64,000 nt of DNA from Plasmodium relictum (GCF_900005765.1 NC_041687.1:992001-1056000), one strand, 5' to 3'. Shown: positions 23,201 through 34,038, counted from the first letter of the stretch. Notes: generated from the sequence alone by a model not told the origin. A program made the numbers and translations.

Positions 23201-23971
23201 AGATACAATATTTTCCATTAAACATAAAGTAGGGCTTTTATCTTCAAAATCAGTACAGCATATAAAAATTTCGTCTAAATTTAATTTTTTACTACTATCT
23301 GTTTTTAAAATGCTATTAGAATGATCAAAAGTAGATCCTGAAGCTTCTTTATCAAATTTCTCCACCTTCTGTATGCCATTATTTTGTATCATGTCACCAA
23401 AAGTGCTGTTACTTTTACTTTCATTAAAATCATTTGTATTTTTTATAATGCTAGTTAAAAATGAAGAATTTTTTGACATACTATTATTAAAATTATTAAT
23501 GTCTATGTAACTTTTTTTATAACCCCCATGCAAATAATTTAACTGAGCCTTTTTAAATGAAATATACCACTTATGTTTTTGTTCAGGTAAATCTGCTTTT
23601 AAATATAAAATTCCTTGTTCACTTGTTTCAATTTCAAAATGCAATGGGTCATCAGGGCATACTCGAATTTTACAGTGAGATAAAACAAAAGTTTCTTTAG
23701 TTGGTGCATATTTGTCTATAGAATATCTTAAAATTCCATTTTCTAAAACAAAATATCTGGGTCTATAGCTACCAATAATATTTGTCCATTTATTTAACCA
23801 TCCCTCATGTATAATTCTTTTATCTCTATAATTTTTTGTTTTTTCTTCATGATTTTCAAATTTGTTTTCATTTTGCAAACTATTGTTTATTGTATTTTCC
23901 AAAATATTATTTGTGAGGGAGTTTTTTTTTTCACTGAAAAGTCTTAAATTTAAATATTTTCCTCCTAACAT
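20282..23971 (-). CDS. Oxysterol-binding protein-related protein (PH + ORD), lipid transfer
   Basis: This is a single-exon gene of 1229 residues with an ATG at 23971. A pleckstrin homology domain lies at about residues 52-150 (HEGWLNKWTN ... RPRYFVLENGILRYS). The OSBP-related domain begins near 596 (ISLWSLLKDCIGKD) and carries GETYEL and the fingerprint EQVVHHPP at about 700-707. It ends with the typical TDSRFRPDQRNYENG segment near 1160. About 220 residues of Asn/Lys/Glu low complexity interrupt the ORD after residue 750. Between PH and ORD an acidic stretch leads into LFFDCDE at residues 382-388, which resembles an FFAT motif for binding VAP on the ER. Family members move sterols or PI4P/PS between membranes at contact sites. 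Plasmodium lacks sterol synthesis, so transfer of host-derived sterol or of phosphoinositide is plausible. The domain calls are confident; the ligand is unknown. Confidence 0.93.
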   Translation of the reverse strand: MLGGKYLNLRLFSEKKNSLTNNILENTINNSLQNENKFENHEEKTKNYRDKRIIHEGWLNKWTNIIGSYRPRYFVLENGILRYSIDKYAPTKETFVLSHCKIRVCPDDPLHFEIETSEQGILYLKADLPEQKHKWYISFKKAQLNYLHGGYKKSYIDINNFNNSMSKNSSFLTSIIKNTNDFNESKSNSTFGDMIQNNGIQKVEKFDKEASGSTFDHSNSILKTDSSKKLNLDEIFICCTDFEDKSPTLCLMENIVSLKEITRDIIKNSQYNQAKSILNKIKLSDPDKISFNYMSSLLSQLTSSIEYIDIIIEKYIGCSEMLLKEENIQSKCMNKSLKLLAKQNYFLEKSQEKKIFGDLDIKVKNKLEKLNIYESDQESEDLFFDCDEEFSDKNIKSNFSIENDSSRSSIDIGDTEENMKKHAINKKKKKEKNINALKGKLELSGDSVNNDIGYKKKINAHESFDDQGLERAYKTQKKNKMFNNTPENLENKYNSIQREEEENINDYQSNKKKNNVSIVKNKNDGIVDYNNKDEDKTDIYSQNSHESDIHSNDNDNEKNDYSLIRLCSTEENKSINFGKIDVYTDKTIKRRKKLPSPRTEIKISLWSLLKDCIGKDLSRIGMPIYLNEPSSFLQRLAEDFQYIYLLKYASKQVESTSRLAFVTAFTISPYASVIGRTFKPFNPLLGETYELTHRKFYFISEQVVHHPPITAYHCHNDYMENFASIIVNVQILGKSIEVTIPGSNHLILKYKKKCSNRKSLNKVTKLKPNKSSSDKNIYYQNEIEHHEKNLIKKEVNTKSHIEINDNHICNETSNNNNNVKNYVQKSNFCPIEKKEDLNKNYLFEKYIENHENTTDKKYKSEESVEENNKISLSKQQNKNEIKNYGNNDMNENKNCEYNDCDNNFPSTQNMNKLNEDNIKEVNLLNKNSIIENEIESSEYIKKKKKEGGKEKKKTKNYNSGGKNEYGYEHYTYQRANMIIHNIIFGKLWVELHGNILIRNHNNGDFSIVRYIRKGWFDKEIHKVQGIVCDRFKNVIFFLYGKWSQEIYIAYVKNLKKQQYDTYFFNEDGTENTQYFNRNTLNDFINNFDWQFYESNIENLKGVCVWRAQKRPKNSDMYYGFNYMTVELNEITPEYDRSSGASIACTDSRFRPDQRNYENGNIEIAMHEKQRLENKQRQNWKNYGTNDSYKPKWFYKHKDPIYKDNDIYLFNHKYWLAKKNKEFSDSPDIF

Positions 23972-26131
23972 AGTTTTAAGCTATTTACATCTGTTCATTA
24001 TTTTTTTTTTGTATTCTAATATATATATATATATTAATTATGTATATTTAATTATTCAAAAAAATCTTTAAACAAATATTTGATTTGTAAATTAAAAGAA
24101 AAAAGTATTTAACAAAACAATTATATGCTTCTTTATTGGATTATTAAAAGAATTACAAAGCCACTAATATATTTTTTGTATTCAAAATAATTTTAATTTA
24201 TCTTCAGTAAATTTTTTATGAAACTACAGTACCTTTTTTAAGATTTAAAAAAAAAATAATAAGAATGCAAGAAGAAAAAAAGATGTAATATGCAGCTTTA
24301 TAAAAATAAGGGTGGAGTAAAAATAATGTTAAATGTATAAGGGAATATGTAAGAGTCAAAAAAAGATAAATATGAATAAGATATAAAGATATATAAAAAG
24401 AAAATATAGGCACAGATAATTTTAAATCAAATTCTTTGTAATTTCATTTAAAATTCAATGTCTCAATTAATTAACCTACAAATATTAATTATATATATTC
24501 CTAAACTATTAGATTTAAAGAAGAAAAAAAAAAAAAAAAATCATAAAAATCATAAAAAAAAATTTTTTTTAATATAAAAACAAACTAAAAAGTATATTAA
24601 ATATAAAAATAGTTTCTTCTAAATTACTTCATATATATATTAAAAAAACTTGTTTATACACTATTTTAATTATAAATTTATATGAAAAGTATACCTTTAT
24701 TATTTTTTACATTTTTTTTAATGGTCATTATTATTGCTGTATACAGGATGAACTCATATTTTTTAAGAAATGCATATATATATCATAATTTTTTAAAAAA
24801 ACTGTAATGTCTATATTTTTTGTTCATAATAAAAATTAATGCTATGAGAAAATGAAATGATCAAAAAAATATTTACTTTATTTTAAAATTACGTAAAAAA
24901 TTTATATCATATATTATTAAAAAAAAAAAAAAAAAAGTACACCAATTTTTTTTTTTTTTTGATAACAAAAAAGAAATTTCTATTTCAATATCAAAATTTT
25001 GTTATTCAAATGATAATTTTTTCCCATTCAAATGTGAAAAAAATAATAAAAAAAAAAATATATATATATATTAATAATAATATACTAATATATATATATA
25101 TCTTTCTAAAAATTTTATCTCAAATTTGAAAAATTAAAATAAATTTATTTTCTTTTGAATTTAATAAAAAAATTATGAGTTTAAAAAAAAAAAAAATAAA
25201 ACTAATTAAAATAATTAAAATTTTAAAGTTAAACGAAAAACAAAGAAAAGAAAAAATAATGAAATGCAAAAATAATAAGATAGATAAGCAATAAAAACAT
25301 TATTAATGAAAAATATTAATAAAAATAAGCATAAATCTTTAAAATTTGAATTATAATTTTTATTGATTTATTAATTCTTTTATTTTAAAGGGGTAGTTCT
25401 GTAAGAAAAAAGGGATTCAAAATAAAATAAGCATTAGAAAGTGCATCTATTTCTATCAAACTTTTTTATACATACATTTTATTTTATTTTATTTTACTTT
25501 ATTTTATTTTTCGTTTTAAGACAATTATAGATATCAAATTTTGTAAATAATTAAAATAAAATTAAATAAAAATAACATATACATAAATATATTTGATAAT
25601 ATAAATGCGTCGTAATAGGAAATTCATTTTTAACATATATCTTTTTTTTTAAATTTTCTCTATACAAGAATAAATGAAAGTATATAAAAAAAATGTAATT
25701 ATGTTTTAAAAACAATAATTTATTCTTTTTTTTTCTAATGATATATCTTCGAAAATTCTTTTATTTACCATATTATGTGGTATTAACAAAAAAAATTATA
25801 TAATTTAATAAAAGATATATAGTTTTTAAGTAGATACTATTATTTAATCTTTTATCTCAGTTTTATGTATTTTTTATTATTTTTCTTTTATATAATGCAT
25901 ATTATTTCTTTCAAAAAGTGTAAACATATATACCTTTTTTTTAGTCTATATTATATTATTTTCAATTATTTGTAGGTTTAATCTAAGCAGTTTCACTTTA
26001 ATATTATTTTTTTCTTTTTTTCCATTTAAGGATATTTTTTTTTTCAAAATTTTTTTTAAATTTATCACAAGTATATATAGATATACATGTATATAATATA
26101 CGCATTTATAGTATTTTTAATTTATTTAATA
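23972..26131. other. Intergenic spacer (tandem minus-strand genes)
   Basis: This spacer contains the probable promoter of the oxysterol-binding protein gene and the 3' flank of the membrane-protein gene. It is A/T-rich with poly-A runs at 24522-24540 and 24920-24937 and TA repeats near 25063-25100. A TTTTATTTTA stutter lies at 25479-25510. I see no supported gene. Confidence 0.5.
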
Positions 26132-28063
26132 TTAAGAGATAATACTGTTCTTACTAGATAAGCTTTTAGAAAATTTTTTACTGTAATAGGTTTTATAATT
26201 ATTTTTAAATCCATTTTTCAAAACTGATCTTGCATGCTTAGAACTCAATTTCTTTCTGTATTTTCTGTTTAATCTTATATAATGATTTGAAGATGTTTTA
26301 ACATAAAATAGTCTAGGATACGTTCGAGAAAAATTTTTTAAACAAGTATTTTTAGAATTTTTGTTTTTTGTTATTTTAAAGTAATAAATAATATAAAATA
26401 ATATAAAAATAATTAAAGAAGGAACAACTGCAGCAATTAAAAGTGTTATATAATGATATTTTTGATATCTGCAAGCTTTGCAGTTTACCGGTTTAGGGAT
26501 TTCCCTTGTACTGTCTACCAAATAATATATGACATAAAAATAATTGGAATTATTTAATTGGTTTTTTATTTCTTTTGTAGATACATAATGTAAATCATTT
26601 TTTTCTTTTTTTTTTGAATATATTTTTACATGTGCAATTATTTCATTTGGTTTCATTTTAATAATTACATTATTAATTAAATTATTATCAATACCTTCAC
26701 CAAATTGTCCAATAAGTTTAATCATATCTGTATGTTTATATTTTACACAAGCTCCATAAAAATGAATATTATATAAATAACTAATATGCTTCGTATTTTT
26801 TAAAAGAGCTTTTTGAACTGAACTATATGTAAATTTTATCTTCTTATTAATTTTTAAAAACATGTGCAACGATAAATCTTCATATTTTTTTTCTTCCTCC
26901 TCAGATTTATTATTTTTTTGGTCCCCAAATATATATTTGGATGAATAAAAAGAGAGATCTTCATATGATAAAAAATTATCATTATAATGAAAATAATTAA
27001 TTAAAATATTGTAAATATACTCTATAGTAAAATAAATATCATACTTATCTTGTATTTTTTCTTCACTTTCATATGAATGAGATAATAAAATTTGAATAAT
27101 CATTTTATTTTTATTTTCATCTATTTTGAAGTAATTAGAAAAAAAATATTTTTTGTTATTTTCAAAGTGATATAATTTATATTCTTTTTTTGTTTGATAA
27201 CCTATAACTTTTAATTCTGGGATATATACTTTAGTAAGATCATTAATTATAAAAGCAGAGTCTCCATTACCTATATATTTAGGATATAATTTATATATAA
27301 AATCATTTAATATATTTTTAAATGCTGTCTCAATATTCTTTATTTCTTCTTCAGTTGTTGTCTCTATGCCATTTTTTCTTTTTAATGATATATATAATAA
27401 TATTTTATCTTTATTTAAGGATAATTTATATTTCATTATTTTTCTTAAAAAGTTTAAACTCATCCATTGATTTATTGTATTTTGATACATTAACATTAAC
27501 ATATCTCTCTTTGTTGCTTCATCTAGAACTTGATAACTTGTTATTATTGATACATATAATATATCTAAAATTAAATGAGTTTTTTTATAACTATCATTAG
27601 AATTAAAAATTTGTTTCTCTGAAAAAGGGACTAGAGACAATAATGTTTTTTTATGGATGCTATTTAATGTAAGCTTTTCTATTTCTATATCTATTTGATT
27701 TTTTTCATGCAAGTCTTTATATTGTTTGAGTGATATATCTTTTAGTTCATCGTATAATGTCATATATATATTGTCACTTTTTTGATTAACACCAAATTTT
27801 ATTTTCTCTAATGTTTTAACTATATCATCTAATGTGTTATATTTATTTAAAAATTTTACTTTGATAAGAAACTTTAAAAATATTAAACGGAAAAAATGAT
27901 AATCTTCTTTTTGAAATATTTTTGATAATTTATTATTATAAAATTTAGTTATAAAAAAATTGTTTTCTTTTAAATTACTTTTCATTAAAACATATTCATC
28001 CTTAAAAATTACCATAATTATGATATATATGCTATAGAAAAAATAGCATATATCCATTTTCAT
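26132..28063 (-). CDS. Type I single-pass membrane protein, unknown family
   Basis: This is a complete 643-residue frame. The N-terminus (MKMDICYFFYSIYIIIMVIF) looks like a cleavable signal peptide or signal anchor. Residues about 25-530 form a charged, helix-rich region with few cysteines. A CKAC pair comes just before a strong membrane span (ITLLIAAVVPSLIIFILFYI, about 537-556). The C-terminal tail of about 80 residues is strongly basic and Ser/Asn-rich (NRKYRKKLSSKHARS). This predicts a secretory-pathway or surface protein with a large lumenal or extracellular domain and a short positively charged cytosolic tail. I do not recognise a domain; it is probably Plasmodium-specific. A TGCATGCA motif lies about 470 bases upstream of the start, the sequence recognised by AP2-Sp-type factors, so sporozoite expression is possible but unproven. 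Confidence 0.85.
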   Translation of the reverse strand: MKMDICYFFYSIYIIIMVIFKDEYVLMKSNLKENNFFITKFYNNKLSKIFQKEDYHFFRLIFLKFLIKVKFLNKYNTLDDIVKTLEKIKFGVNQKSDNIYMTLYDELKDISLKQYKDLHEKNQIDIEIEKLTLNSIHKKTLLSLVPFSEKQIFNSNDSYKKTHLILDILYVSIITSYQVLDEATKRDMLMLMYQNTINQWMSLNFLRKIMKYKLSLNKDKILLYISLKRKNGIETTTEEEIKNIETAFKNILNDFIYKLYPKYIGNGDSAFIINDLTKVYIPELKVIGYQTKKEYKLYHFENNKKYFFSNYFKIDENKNKMIIQILLSHSYESEEKIQDKYDIYFTIEYIYNILINYFHYNDNFLSYEDLSFYSSKYIFGDQKNNKSEEEEKKYEDLSLHMFLKINKKIKFTYSSVQKALLKNTKHISYLYNIHFYGACVKYKHTDMIKLIGQFGEGIDNNLINNVIIKMKPNEIIAHVKIYSKKKEKNDLHYVSTKEIKNQLNNSNYFYVIYYLVDSTREIPKPVNCKACRYQKYHYITLLIAAVVPSLIIFILFYIIYYFKITKNKNSKNTCLKNFSRTYPRLFYVKTSSNHYIRLNRKYRKKLSSKHARSVLKNGFKNNYKTYYSKKFSKSLSSKNSIIS

Positions 28064-28530
28064 TTATATTAAGTTATATAACGTTGGATATGTAAAAAAT
28101 ATAATAGTGAAATTAACAGTAATTACATCATACTTATTTTTATTATTTTTTTTTTTTTAAAGAATCACAAAGTCTTTTCTTTTCTTTCATAATTTAATGA
28201 TAAATGACAAAGACAAAAGAAAAGTTTTACATAATGTAAATTTAATTATTTATGATATTGTTCTTTCACTAATCCATATTCATAAATTATAATAAATTAT
28301 AAAATTTTACTAGTATTTTCATTTTTTATAAATTTTTTTTTATTATCTTACCTTTTTTTATTTTTTCTATTTTTTTTTTTTTTTTTTGAATACTATTAAG
28401 TTAAAAATTTTATAAAATAAACATAAAATTTATAAGGAGAAAAAAAAAAGAAGAAAAATAAAAAAATTAAGTAACATCAAAATATTAGACATTATTAAAT
28501 TAAGTAAATTATACTTAATAATAAAAAACA

Positions 28531-28542
28531 TTTGCATGCAAA
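28531..28542. promoter_or_regulatory. TGCATGCA palindrome (AP2-Sp/EXP-type motif)
   Basis: TTTGCATGCAAA is a perfect 12-base palindrome with the TGCATGCA core reported for an ApiAP2 domain of the AP2-Sp/EXP class. It lies about 470 bases upstream of the membrane-protein start codon on the minus strand, a normal promoter distance in Plasmodium. The motif match is seen; its use is inference. Confidence 0.35.
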
Positions 28543-28985
28543 ACTGTTCATTTTTATATATTTAATAACTTTTACTATTTTAAGAACTATTCTTTTCATA
28601 CACTTAATAATTTTCTCATTTTAATTAACGGTGTAATTTAAAAAATATTATATAAATTATTCACATATGTTTAAGAATAAAAAAAAAATTTTTTCCTTGT
28701 TATTTTTTACTTTTTTTGTTTTTTTAATTTATAAATGATCTTTGTTCTTTTTAATTCTTAAATTTTCTATTAAATGTTTAAGAAAACACATCACTTTAAA
28801 AATTTTTTTAAATTACATACACTTTATTTTATTCATTTACATGAAAAGGGAAAAAAAAATTATTCATTAAATAACTTAATATTGATACAATCAATATCAA
28901 AAGATAAATCATAAAGGAGAAAAAAAGGTTTAAATTTTAAAGGAAAAAAATCTTCTATATAATATCATTCAAAGATTCTTGGGAA

Positions 28986-29534
28986 TTAGTAGGAAACAAT
29001 TTTGCTAATGAAAAAAAATTAAATTAAAAAAAATTTTTAATGAAAAATGAAAACGTAATATTTTTTATAAACTTCCGAAATTTAAAAAGATATTTGTAAA
29101 TTTTGCACTTTATATTTCATTAAGTAAAAGCAGAAAAAAAATTTGAAGTAACATCATGTATATATAAAATGTAAATATTCTCTTAAAATTAAAATTTTTT
29201 TTTTGTTTATATTTACCCAGTTCTTTTGATATAACCTAATCTTAAAATATATACATTTGTGAAAGTGGCTTAAAAAGACGAAAAACTTAAGATGTTGAGT
29301 TTATTTCCTCTATATATCTTTTTTTTTTAATGATTTTAATTAATAAAATTAGAGTACTTTATTTAAATATAAAACATTATTATTTTAGTTTTATTTTATC
29401 AATAATATAAATAGAAGACTATTTTTTTTTTTTTTTATTCACATTTTTTATTTAAAATTTTATAAAATATTAAATTTAGGAATACACAAAGTTTCATAAA
29501 AGAAGGAAGTTTTATATTTTTGAGCTTCTACATA
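28986..29534 (-). CDS. Candidate 3' exons of a small spliced gene, unproven
   Basis: Three islands can be joined on the minus strand: 29486-29534 (YVEAQKYKTSFFYETL), 29217-29268 (TFTNVYILRLGYIKRTG) and 28986-29004 (KIVSY then TAA). The introns are 217 and 212 bases and begin GTATTC and GTAAAT. Acceptor tracts are pyrimidine-rich (for example TCGTCTTTTTAAG). No start codon or 5' exon could be fixed. Exon 29217-29268 is open in a second frame that would extend the last exon to about 28968, so the frame itself is uncertain. No family is recognised. Confidence 0.2.
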
Positions 29535-31416
29535 CTTAAAATATAAATATCAAGACTAAAGTCTTCAAAAAAGGAAAACACATATAATTATAAAAAAAAA
29601 ATATAGTAATATTTTATTATACTAAAAAAGTGAAATAATGAACGCTATTTTAATTGTGTATTACTTTTGTATTATTTAGATATAAAATTCAATTTCCTGT
29701 TAGATATTATTTATTACACAAGGTACAATATTATTATTAAATATCTGAATGCTTATTAATTCTTATGAACCTTAAAAAAAACTTAAAGTTGTATTTGCAT
29801 TTGTATAAACAAGACAAATCTAATAATCGTAAAAAAAAAAAAAAATTAATAAATAAAAAAAAAAAAAAGGAAAAAAAAAGAGATGAGCCAAAGTAATAAT
29901 ATTGTAAAAAAGTAGAAAATCAAAAAGGGTAAAAATTCTTTAAAGGGAAAGATAGTATTTTATTTAAAAAATATATTTATTTGTTCATTTTATTATTTAT
30001 CTAATTTCTAAATGTTTTCATCAAGTATATAAATCTATAATTAATATTTTAATATAAACTAAAAATATACAAATATATATGTATATATCTAAAGCATATT
30101 AATTTAAAATAAAATAAATAATTGCAATTTCATTTGTCTCTTTTTTTTTTTTTTTTTTGAATTATAATTTACTAAATCACACATCTTATTTGAACAGAAA
30201 AAAATAGTGCGCCATCATTTGCATGTAAAAAAAAAAAAAAAAAAAAAAACTTTGCTTATTGTTCAGATAATAAATGCTTTAAGATTTTATATATAAACTT
30301 TTATGTTATTTATAACAATTTTTTAACTTTATAATTTTCTGTTTTTTTTTCTTTTGTAATTTGTTACTTGTTTCATTTTTCACTTTTCGTTATTTTTTGT
30401 TTGTTTCTTTTTTTTTTTTAGTTTTTTTTATTGTTTTTATTTAATATTATTTGTTTCATGGCCATTGTTCTTTGATCTGTGTTATATTTTCTGTTTCTTT
30501 GTTCGCTAAAATTTTTTTTTTCATTATATATATTTAACTCTATTTACATAATATAAATGAAACGTTTCGTTTTTCTTTATAAAATATACTTCAATTACTT
30601 TTAAAAAACATACATAACTTTTTCCGTTATTTTTTTCTACCTTGAGTTTTATATAAGAAAAAAATAATTTTAATTAAAGGACATTTTCTATATTCACGTA
30701 TTTTTTAAATGCATATGAATATTTTCTAATAGAAGTTTTAAATAATCAAAGATAAAATGCACAGAGAATTAAAATACCTCTAAAATTTTTATTTTATACA
30801 ATTTAATATATGTACAATAAATAATAAACGAAATGTTTATAATTTATCTATTTAATCCTAATTTTTTTTTTTTTTTCCATTAAATTATTAGAATTTTTTT
30901 ACTTTTAAATATCAAATAATTATCAATTTAATATTTAACTGTGTGAGCATAGCTTTTTTAGAAACATTTAAATTAAATAAGAATATTTTATTTGTATTTC
31001 CGATATAGGCTTTTATTCATATGAATAAAAAAATAAAAAAAAAAAAAAAATTCAACACACACAATTTTTAAGAATATATAAAATACAAATTCGTTTAAAT
31101 AAAAATTAAAGAAGTCATGTGAAAAAAAAAAAAAAATTATATATTTATATGTTTGCATAATATACATACATAAAATTAAGGATACAAAATTTAAATAAAA
31201 AAAAAAAAATATATTTGGTAAATAATCTTTATTAATATTTGATTTAATTTTCATAGCTATATATAAATTGACATGCAAGTTTTTAATTGAAGAAAAATTA
31301 TATAATAAATCTCATTTTAGAAATATTTTTTTCATTTATTTTTTCATAATTTTATATTTTTGTTAAATATAAATATATATATATATATATTTATATTTTT
31401 ATTCAAAAATTTAAAT

Positions 31417-34038
31417 ATGGAAGAGTATAGAAATAATAGTGAAGAAAGAAAAAAATCAGAAGATATTTATAAAAAAAAATCAAGTGATTCAAAAAGTAAT
31501 TTTTTTATTGATTATAAAAACTCTAAGCATGAGTTTACTTTTTTAAAAGAAAACGAAAATAAAAAAAGAGAGATTGATGAAGATAATTTTTATGTTGAAA
31601 AAAAAATGAAAGATAATAAAATGACTGATACAATAAATAATAAAGAAAAAAATGAGTCATTTAATGACTTCGATAATATTGATGTTAGTGAATACAAAAA
31701 TATTATAAGTAATTCATTTAGTTCAGATGAATGTGATGATCACTTAGATGATATAAGTCAAGATGGAGATCTATTTGAAAGTTATAGCAAAAATAAATCA
31801 AATATTTTTCATGTACATAGTAATAATGCTAAAGATATATTTGATATGAATTCTCAAAATATATATATCAATAATAAGGAAAATAGTGAAACACATAATT
31901 TAAGTAATGAAAAAAAGAAAAATAATCAATGTGAAAATATAAAAATATTTGAAAAAGACGAAAAAATGAAAATAGATGATGTGAATAATGAAAATAATAA
32001 AATAAACTTAAATACATATATATATGTTAGATTAAAAACCAACGATTCCACGAATAATATTTATAAATGTAGGATAGATAAAAATATAACAGTAAAAAAA
32101 TTAAAAAAGTGCTTGAAAAAGATGTTGAATAATGAAAACGAGTACAGGATTATATATAGAGGTAGATTATTAAAAGATATGGAAAATTTGTCAAAGTATA
32201 ATATAAAATTTAATGATATTATATATGTAATAAAACTTAATAAAAAAAAAAATGGAAATGATGTTGCTTTAGATTCGGGAATCACAAGTTCACAGTTAAG
32301 TACAATAAAAGATGAATATAATGATTTAGGAAAATTTTCTGATAATGATAACATATCTAAATTAATTTCTTATATGTTTGATCATAGTGACTTTATTAAA
32401 TCGATAATGGATTCAAATAAACAACTTCAAAAGTTAAGAGAAAAAAATCCGGATTTAAATCATATGTTAAATGATTCACAAGCTTTAAAACAGTCATTTG
32501 AAATGATTAAAAATCCATCCTTAATGAAAGAATTAATGAGAAATACTGATAGAGCAATAAGTAATATTGAAGCTATACCTGGTGGATTTAATACATTGAG
32601 AAGAATGTATCATAATATTCAAGAGCCAATGTATTCATCAAGTGATAGGTCAAATGAAAAAAAAATGAATAAAGTTAAGCATTATGATTTAAACTCTTCT
32701 TCACCTCCTACGAGTGAAGCTTTTCCAAATCCATGGGCTTCAAAAGAAAAAATTTCTAAGAATCAAAATAACTATAATAATTTGGAAAAATGCTTTCTTA
32801 TGAATAATAATCCTTTTAATAATAGTAATGATATGCTTAAAATTAATAATAAAAATAACGAATATAATTTGAATAATAATATTTTTAAAAATAATATTAT
32901 GGATATATTACAGAAGTATCAAGATTCTCCAAATAAATCAAATAAAATAATATACGATAAAAAGAATAATTTAAAGAACAATAAGGTTGAGAATAATAAA
33001 AATATTCCCAATAACAAAAATTATCAGAATAATTTAAACTTATTTAATAATGCACTTTTCAATAATAATCTTATAAATAACCTAATGGAACAAAATAAGA
33101 AAAATGAAAATGTAAACACTAATAAACCTAACGATTCTAAACAACAAACGACGAATGCAACAAATTTATTAAATCAAATAATATTAAATTTAAATAAAAA
33201 TTTGAATATAAATAATTCAAGATTTAATATGAATTCATATAATAATGTAAACAACCTGAATATATTTAATTCTCCAAATAATAATGCTAATTCTATTTTT
33301 GCTAACATTAGTAATAATAAAAATGATATTATTAACGAAAATGACAATAATGGTGATAATAAGAATGATAATAAGATTGATAATACTACTTTTACGAATA
33401 ATAATAATGATTCTGGGGAAAATGTTGCTACATTAGATCAAAAAATTTTATATGATTCAATGAATTTTTCAACAGATGATAATAATATACATAATCAAAA
33501 TATTATGCCGTTTATGAATAAAATTCACAATAAAGATGACAAAAATAAGGGTAAAAAAAACTTTGGTAATTATGAAGATATATTAAATGAAAATGTGAAT
33601 GTAAATAATGTTAATGAAAGTATAAATACTACTAATGAAAATTATAAAAATGAAAAATCAGTAAATGAAAATAAATCTGATTTAAAAACCAATGATATGA
33701 ATAATGAAAACTCAAAAGATGAAATTTCTAAGAATTCTAATTTAATTGAAAGTAAGGATAATGAAGGCAATAAAAATTTATGTGATTTAAGTTTAGTTAA
33801 TCAAATGAATAATATTGACCTAAAAGATATTGCCGAAACTATAAAATTATTAAGATATGGTAATAATAACATGAATGAACAAAATATTTATAAATTATAT
33901 TCTGAAGAATTGAATTCATTAAAATTAATGGGATTTACAGACACACAAAAATGTATAAAGGCATTAGTTGATACAAAAGGAAATATAGAAAGGGCTATTG
34001 ATTTATTATTAGACGATATTAATACAAATAAAAATTAG
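31417..34038 (+). CDS. Ubiquilin/Dsk2-type ubiquitin receptor with displaced UBL
   Basis: The start is the ATG at 31417 (MEEYRNNSEE), giving 873 residues; upstream codons in frame contain no ATG. Residues 1-198 are acidic low complexity. A ubiquitin-like domain follows at about 199-273 (IYVRLKTNDS ... YRIIYRGRLLKDMENLSKYN). An STI1-type region lies at about 344-410 with the ubiquilin signature (SLMKELMRNTDRAISNIEAI, then PGGFNTLRRMYHNIQEPM). A UBA domain closes the protein at about 829-868 (LNSLKLMGFTDTQKCIKALV). Between STI1 and UBA are about 400 Asn-rich residues. Dsk2/ubiquilin proteins carry ubiquitinated clients to the proteasome and shield hydrophobic segments; cytosolic or nuclear location is expected. 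The extension ahead of the UBL is unusual, since the UBL is normally at the extreme N-terminus. Confidence 0.9.
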   Translation: MEEYRNNSEERKKSEDIYKKKSSDSKSNFFIDYKNSKHEFTFLKENENKKREIDEDNFYVEKKMKDNKMTDTINNKEKNESFNDFDNIDVSEYKNIISNSFSSDECDDHLDDISQDGDLFESYSKNKSNIFHVHSNNAKDIFDMNSQNIYINNKENSETHNLSNEKKKNNQCENIKIFEKDEKMKIDDVNNENNKINLNTYIYVRLKTNDSTNNIYKCRIDKNITVKKLKKCLKKMLNNENEYRIIYRGRLLKDMENLSKYNIKFNDIIYVIKLNKKKNGNDVALDSGITSSQLSTIKDEYNDLGKFSDNDNISKLISYMFDHSDFIKSIMDSNKQLQKLREKNPDLNHMLNDSQALKQSFEMIKNPSLMKELMRNTDRAISNIEAIPGGFNTLRRMYHNIQEPMYSSSDRSNEKKMNKVKHYDLNSSSPPTSEAFPNPWASKEKISKNQNNYNNLEKCFLMNNNPFNNSNDMLKINNKNNEYNLNNNIFKNNIMDILQKYQDSPNKSNKIIYDKKNNLKNNKVENNKNIPNNKNYQNNLNLFNNALFNNNLINNLMEQNKKNENVNTNKPNDSKQQTTNATNLLNQIILNLNKNLNINNSRFNMNSYNNVNNLNIFNSPNNNANSIFANISNNKNDIINENDNNGDNKNDNKIDNTTFTNNNNDSGENVATLDQKILYDSMNFSTDDNNIHNQNIMPFMNKIHNKDDKNKGKKNFGNYEDILNENVNVNNVNESINTTNENYKNEKSVNENKSDLKTNDMNNENSKDEISKNSNLIESKDNEGNKNLCDLSLVNQMNNIDLKDIAETIKLLRYGNNNMNEQNIYKLYSEELNSLKLMGFTDTQKCIKALVDTKGNIERAIDLLLDDINTNKN

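Larger units (their letters stand above)
28064..31416. other. Divergent intergenic region
   Basis: This 3.3 kb region lies between the membrane-protein gene (-) and the ubiquilin gene (+). It carries promoters for both, a TTTGCATGCAAA palindrome at 28531, and GC-richer islands at 28954-29004, 29217-29310 and 29486-29580 that may be exons of a small minus-strand gene. Long T and A tracts lie near 30142-30159 and 30228-30249. The rest shows nothing recognisable. Confidence 0.5.

Noticed and set aside
24216-24413. 65-codon hydrophobic minus-strand frame
   Set aside because: It starts with GTG, has no ATG in a useful position, and its composition is that expected by chance from A/T-rich DNA.
30988-31278. 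96-codon minus-strand Phe-rich frame upstream of the ubiquilin gene
   Set aside because: It begins with TTG rather than ATG, its Phe runs come from poly-A tracts, and it lies over the expected ubiquilin leader.
31360-31416. Upstream in-frame extension of the ubiquilin gene
   Set aside because: The extra 19 codons begin at TTG and encode a TA-repeat-derived Ile/Tyr string; the first ATG is at 31417.
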